From JADHUC01 sp964617665 (lineage in GTDB: Bacteria > Planctomycetota > Planctomycetia > Pirellulales > Pirellulaceae): a stretch of DNA of 7,100 nt. A model generated the notes under the pieces. The model saw nothing but the letters and a program-made list of their open reading frames with translations. It ran no database searches and had not been told where the DNA came from. The stretch lies in contig CAZUAH010000680.1 in the NCBI GenBank assembly GCA_964617665.1, forward strand, positions 1-7,100, given 5' to 3'. The position numbers were made by a program, and so were the translations under genes. Below, in pieces: positions 5,039-7,100 of the stretch (position 1 is the stretch's first letter; every line of letters starts with the position of its first letter).

Positions 5039-6805
5039 ATGTCTGCCTACCTGAGGTTCTTAGTCGGTTGCCGTGTGCTGGTGTTGGTTCTTGTGGTTTC
5101 TACGGAACAACGTTTGTTGTTGGCACGGGAATGGTCCGATGTCACCGGCACGTTCAGAGTAGAGGCAGATTTGGTCGGCTCAGAAAACGGCAAGGTTCAA
5201 ATTCAGAAAACGAACGGCGAAATTGTGTCCGTAGACTTGGAGCAACTGAGCGAGGCGGATCGACGCTATATTCTATACAAGGTTGGATTGGCGAAAACAA
5301 ATTTGACAGGACTGTGGAGGGTGGGCAGCGGTGCCGTAATTCGTCTGGTGGACGATGGCACGAACATCTCAGTTGAACTAGTTGAGAGCAAGACGATCAC
5401 CGCAGTGAAAGGAATAATGAGGCATGATGGCACCAAGGTTGTGTCGGATGATTGGCAAACGGTTCGCAACGGAGGACGCGTGTATCCTGGTACAGCGGAA
5501 TTGTATATGGGGAGCGACGGTAAGATTAGAATGCGCGCTAAAGCGACGATTCGCGACGCACGGGGACGGGAGCTGGGAAAGGGGAAAGCCGAAGTCGCGC
5601 TATTGACGAAGTTCTCGGACGAGGAAGAGACAGAGCACGTTGCTCAGCGACAAGAGCAGAGACGGTTGGCAGATGCCAGGGCTAGGCAGAAACAACGTGA
5701 TCTTGATGCTGGTTTGAAGTTGCTTTTTGGTATTGCATCCGGACGTGTGAAGGACCTGTCAGACGCAGCGAAGTACATTCCGGAGCAGGGCGATGTGGGC
5801 AACGAGGCGAAACGAGGTGCGGAACCTGTCCGAGCAACCGCAAAACCGGGCGCCACGTACCCAAGCACCCAGCTACTCACACAAGATGAAATCTGGGATC
5901 GGGCGATAGTCGCATGCGGCCCGCAGGCGCCACGTGGAACGTATGGCTCAGTGTACGCCTACGAAGCCATAGCGACCCTGGAGCAAATCCTCCTGATAGC
6001 GGGCGAGTCGGTATTGGACAACGAGTACTACGCGCTTGCCAGGTTTATGATTCACGACAGTTTCAAGCCCGGCGGCAAGTGGGGCGGAGGCAGATCACCG
6101 TTTGGCGACTATCCGCCAGAGAAGTTTCGGGGAGAAGACGAACTCTTTGCGAGGGGGCATTACGAACTATATGTCGACAATTTCAAGTTTGTCAAATCCT
6201 CTCCAGACAAGGTTGCCGCACGGCGTGAGCACTTGCTCAAGAACTTTTTCGAGATACAGGAAGGGCTGACAGGCATTGATGTTCGAGACGAACTCCTGCG
6301 TCTTCGTGACAAAGGTCCGGCTGAGCACAACACCCTGGCGGGCCTGTCCAAGGTCGCTAGGTCATCTGGCGCCAGTAGTCCTTCAAGCAGAGTGGAATGG
6401 ATGTCGATCAGGGATATCTTCGGGAAAGTCAAGGACGGATCGGCAGGATCCAGTTCCCCCAGAGGCATTGAGGACGTACCGTCGCCCGACACATCGCAGA
6501 AATCCCGTGTAACGGTATCCGGCGCGGTATTGCGAGAGAAGCCGACCGGATTCGGGGGCTATGAACCAGTCAAGGGAATTAACGTCAAAACGGTCGGTGT
6601 TCTCGGATCCAGCAATTACACGGATTACAAAGGCCAGTTCTCGTTCACCAAGCACCTTGATGACGGAATCGTTGGTTCAGGCACGACGCTTTGGATAGAT
6701 GGCCTTAGCAAAGCCGTCTGGCATGGCCATATCCGCAATGATCTGCATCTGGAGATCCGAATAAGAAAGGATGGCACAGCGTCCGTCCGCACCACCGGTG
6801 GCTGA
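5039..6805 (+). CDS. Secreted SHD1-domain protein with C-terminal beta-sandwich
   Basis: This is a 588-residue protein with an N-terminal signal peptide: a hydrophobic core at about 13-20 (VLVLVLVV), with cleavage likely after LLLA at about 29. It is therefore probably exported. Residues about 31-78 match the SHD1 (SLA1 homology 1) domain common in planctomycete exported proteins: REWSDVTGTFRVEADLV, GKVQIQKTNGEIVSVDLEQLSEADRRYI. Residues about 88-192 look like a small beta-rich domain (LTGLWRVGSGAVIRLVDDG). A charged, Arg/Gln-rich helix follows at about 193-222. The middle (about 280-430) is a mixed, mainly helical part I do not recognise. A Ser/Pro-rich linker leads to about 489-577, a beta-sandwich pattern (VTVSGAVLREKP, GINVKTVG, TDYKGQFSF, LHLEIRI) reminiscent of carboxypeptidase-regulatory-like repeats. 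I see no catalytic motif. SHD1 suggests peptide or ubiquitin-like binding by analogy with yeast Sla1, but its bacterial role is unknown. The gene appears to have its own promoter, so it is probably not in the Hsp70 operon. Confidence 0.85.
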   Translation: MSAYLRFLVGCRVLVLVLVVSTEQRLLLAREWSDVTGTFRVEADLVGSENGKVQIQKTNGEIVSVDLEQLSEADRRYILYKVGLAKTNLTGLWRVGSGAVIRLVDDGTNISVELVESKTITAVKGIMRHDGTKVVSDDWQTVRNGGRVYPGTAELYMGSDGKIRMRAKATIRDARGRELGKGKAEVALLTKFSDEEETEHVAQRQEQRRLADARARQKQRDLDAGLKLLFGIASGRVKDLSDAAKYIPEQGDVGNEAKRGAEPVRATAKPGATYPSTQLLTQDEIWDRAIVACGPQAPRGTYGSVYAYEAIATLEQILLIAGESVLDNEYYALARFMIHDSFKPGGKWGGGRSPFGDYPPEKFRGEDELFARGHYELYVDNFKFVKSSPDKVAARREHLLKNFFEIQEGLTGIDVRDELLRLRDKGPAEHNTLAGLSKVARSSGASSPSSRVEWMSIRDIFGKVKDGSAGSSSPRGIEDVPSPDTSQKSRVTVSGAVLREKPTGFGGYEPVKGINVKTVGVLGSSNYTDYKGQFSFTKHLDDGIVGSGTTLWIDGLSKAVWHGHIRNDLHLEIRIRKDGTASVRTTGG

Positions 6806-6902
6806 TTCAGTTCACTTAGACTTTGATTCGGTTCTTCCCCGCCATTTGCACACCGACTCCTCTCGTAAGGCCAAGTTGATTGCGCAGTGCTACGCACAGT
6901 TG

Positions 6903-6939
6903 CTATCCTTCTTCACATCGGAATCAATATTAAGGATAG
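6903..6939. repeat. 8-bp inverted repeat downstream of the SHD1 gene
   Basis: The arms ctatcctt (6903-6910) and aaggatag (6932-6939) are perfect reverse complements around a 21-base centre. A T-rich stretch (cattttctttt, 6941-6951) follows. It could be a weak terminator for the SHD1 gene, 98 bp upstream, or an operator for the gene suspected at 7008. The long loop and AT-rich stem favour protein binding over termination. Confidence 0.4.
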
Positions 6940-7007
6940 TCATTTTCTTTTCGGCAGACAAGCGTCTTTCTGTGGAGGTTGGGGAGTGCAACCAGGAGGA
7001 ACTGGTG

Positions 7008-7100
7008 ATGCAAGGAGGGGTGGCAGGGGGCCGCAAGGGGGCCATGGCTCGGGTGCACCAAAGTTGCTATAGCGTAAATATTCCGATCGTTCGGGTTTTG
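7008..7100 (+). CDS. Possible start of a further gene, truncated by the window end
   Basis: An ATG at 7008 (or an in-frame GTG at 7005) is preceded by AGGAGG at 6994-6999, giving 8 or 5 bases of spacing. The frame stays open for the remaining 31 codons. The predicted start is Gly-rich (MQGGVAGGRKGA) and then becomes more protein-like (MARVHQSCYSVNIPIVRVL). A second in-frame ATG at 7044 has G-rich sequence ahead of it and is an alternative start. I do not recognise the family from this short piece. The purine-rich composition of 6972-7041 could produce a Shine-Dalgarno match by chance, so this is a tentative call. Confidence 0.33.
   Translation, partial: MQGGVAGGRKGAMARVHQSCYSVNIPIVRVL

Noticed and set aside
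6887..7072. Plus-strand frame from a GTG at 6887
   Set aside because: It has no ribosome binding site, and its second half is Gly/Arg-rich, as expected from chance reading of the G-rich stretch. The overlapping frame at 7008 has a better start signal.

Overview
The window looks like chromosomal DNA from a planctomycete, probably of the Pirellula/Rhodopirellula type. Three protein architectures point there. One is a membrane-anchored protein with the N-terminal 'DPYHKWLGI..KDQPxHHYRLL' J-like domain and a C-terminal formylglycine-generating-enzyme (FGE) fold. The second is a secreted SHD1-domain protein. The third is a tyrosine recombinase with the GFYxLR...IMGH...MSAIYR signature. These assignments come from remembered family patterns, not from a database search.

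Layout, left to right. The 3' end of a tyrosine-recombinase gene enters on the plus strand (3-374). A 167 bp convergent gap follows. A long minus-strand gene (542-2149, possibly from 2188) encodes the J-like / transmembrane / FGE-fold protein. A divergent regulatory gap then contains a minus-strand TATAAT lying inside an 8-13-8 inverted repeat, and a plus-strand TTGACA promoter candidate. Next on the plus strand are a possible 67-codon ORF (2410-2613) and an Hsp70/DnaK-like gene (2610-4595), joined by an ATGA stop/start overlap. A 443 bp gap without a convincing gene holds a hairpin, an extended -10 promoter candidate, a T7G9 tract and a strong ribosome binding site. The secreted SHD1-type protein follows (5039-6805). 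The last 295 bp hold an inverted repeat, a G-rich stretch and a possible start of another gene running off the edge at 7008.

The most interesting unit is the divergent pair. A membrane-tethered protein carries a J-like fold that lacks the HPD motif. It sits back to back with an Hsp70 that keeps its ATP-binding motifs but has lost the usual hydrophobic interdomain linker (VLLLDVTPLS-like). The FGE-like domain also lacks one of the two FGE active-site cysteines. These co-occurring losses suggest, but do not prove, a repurposed chaperone-type module at the membrane. No CRISPR array, rRNA, tRNA or intact insertion sequence was seen.
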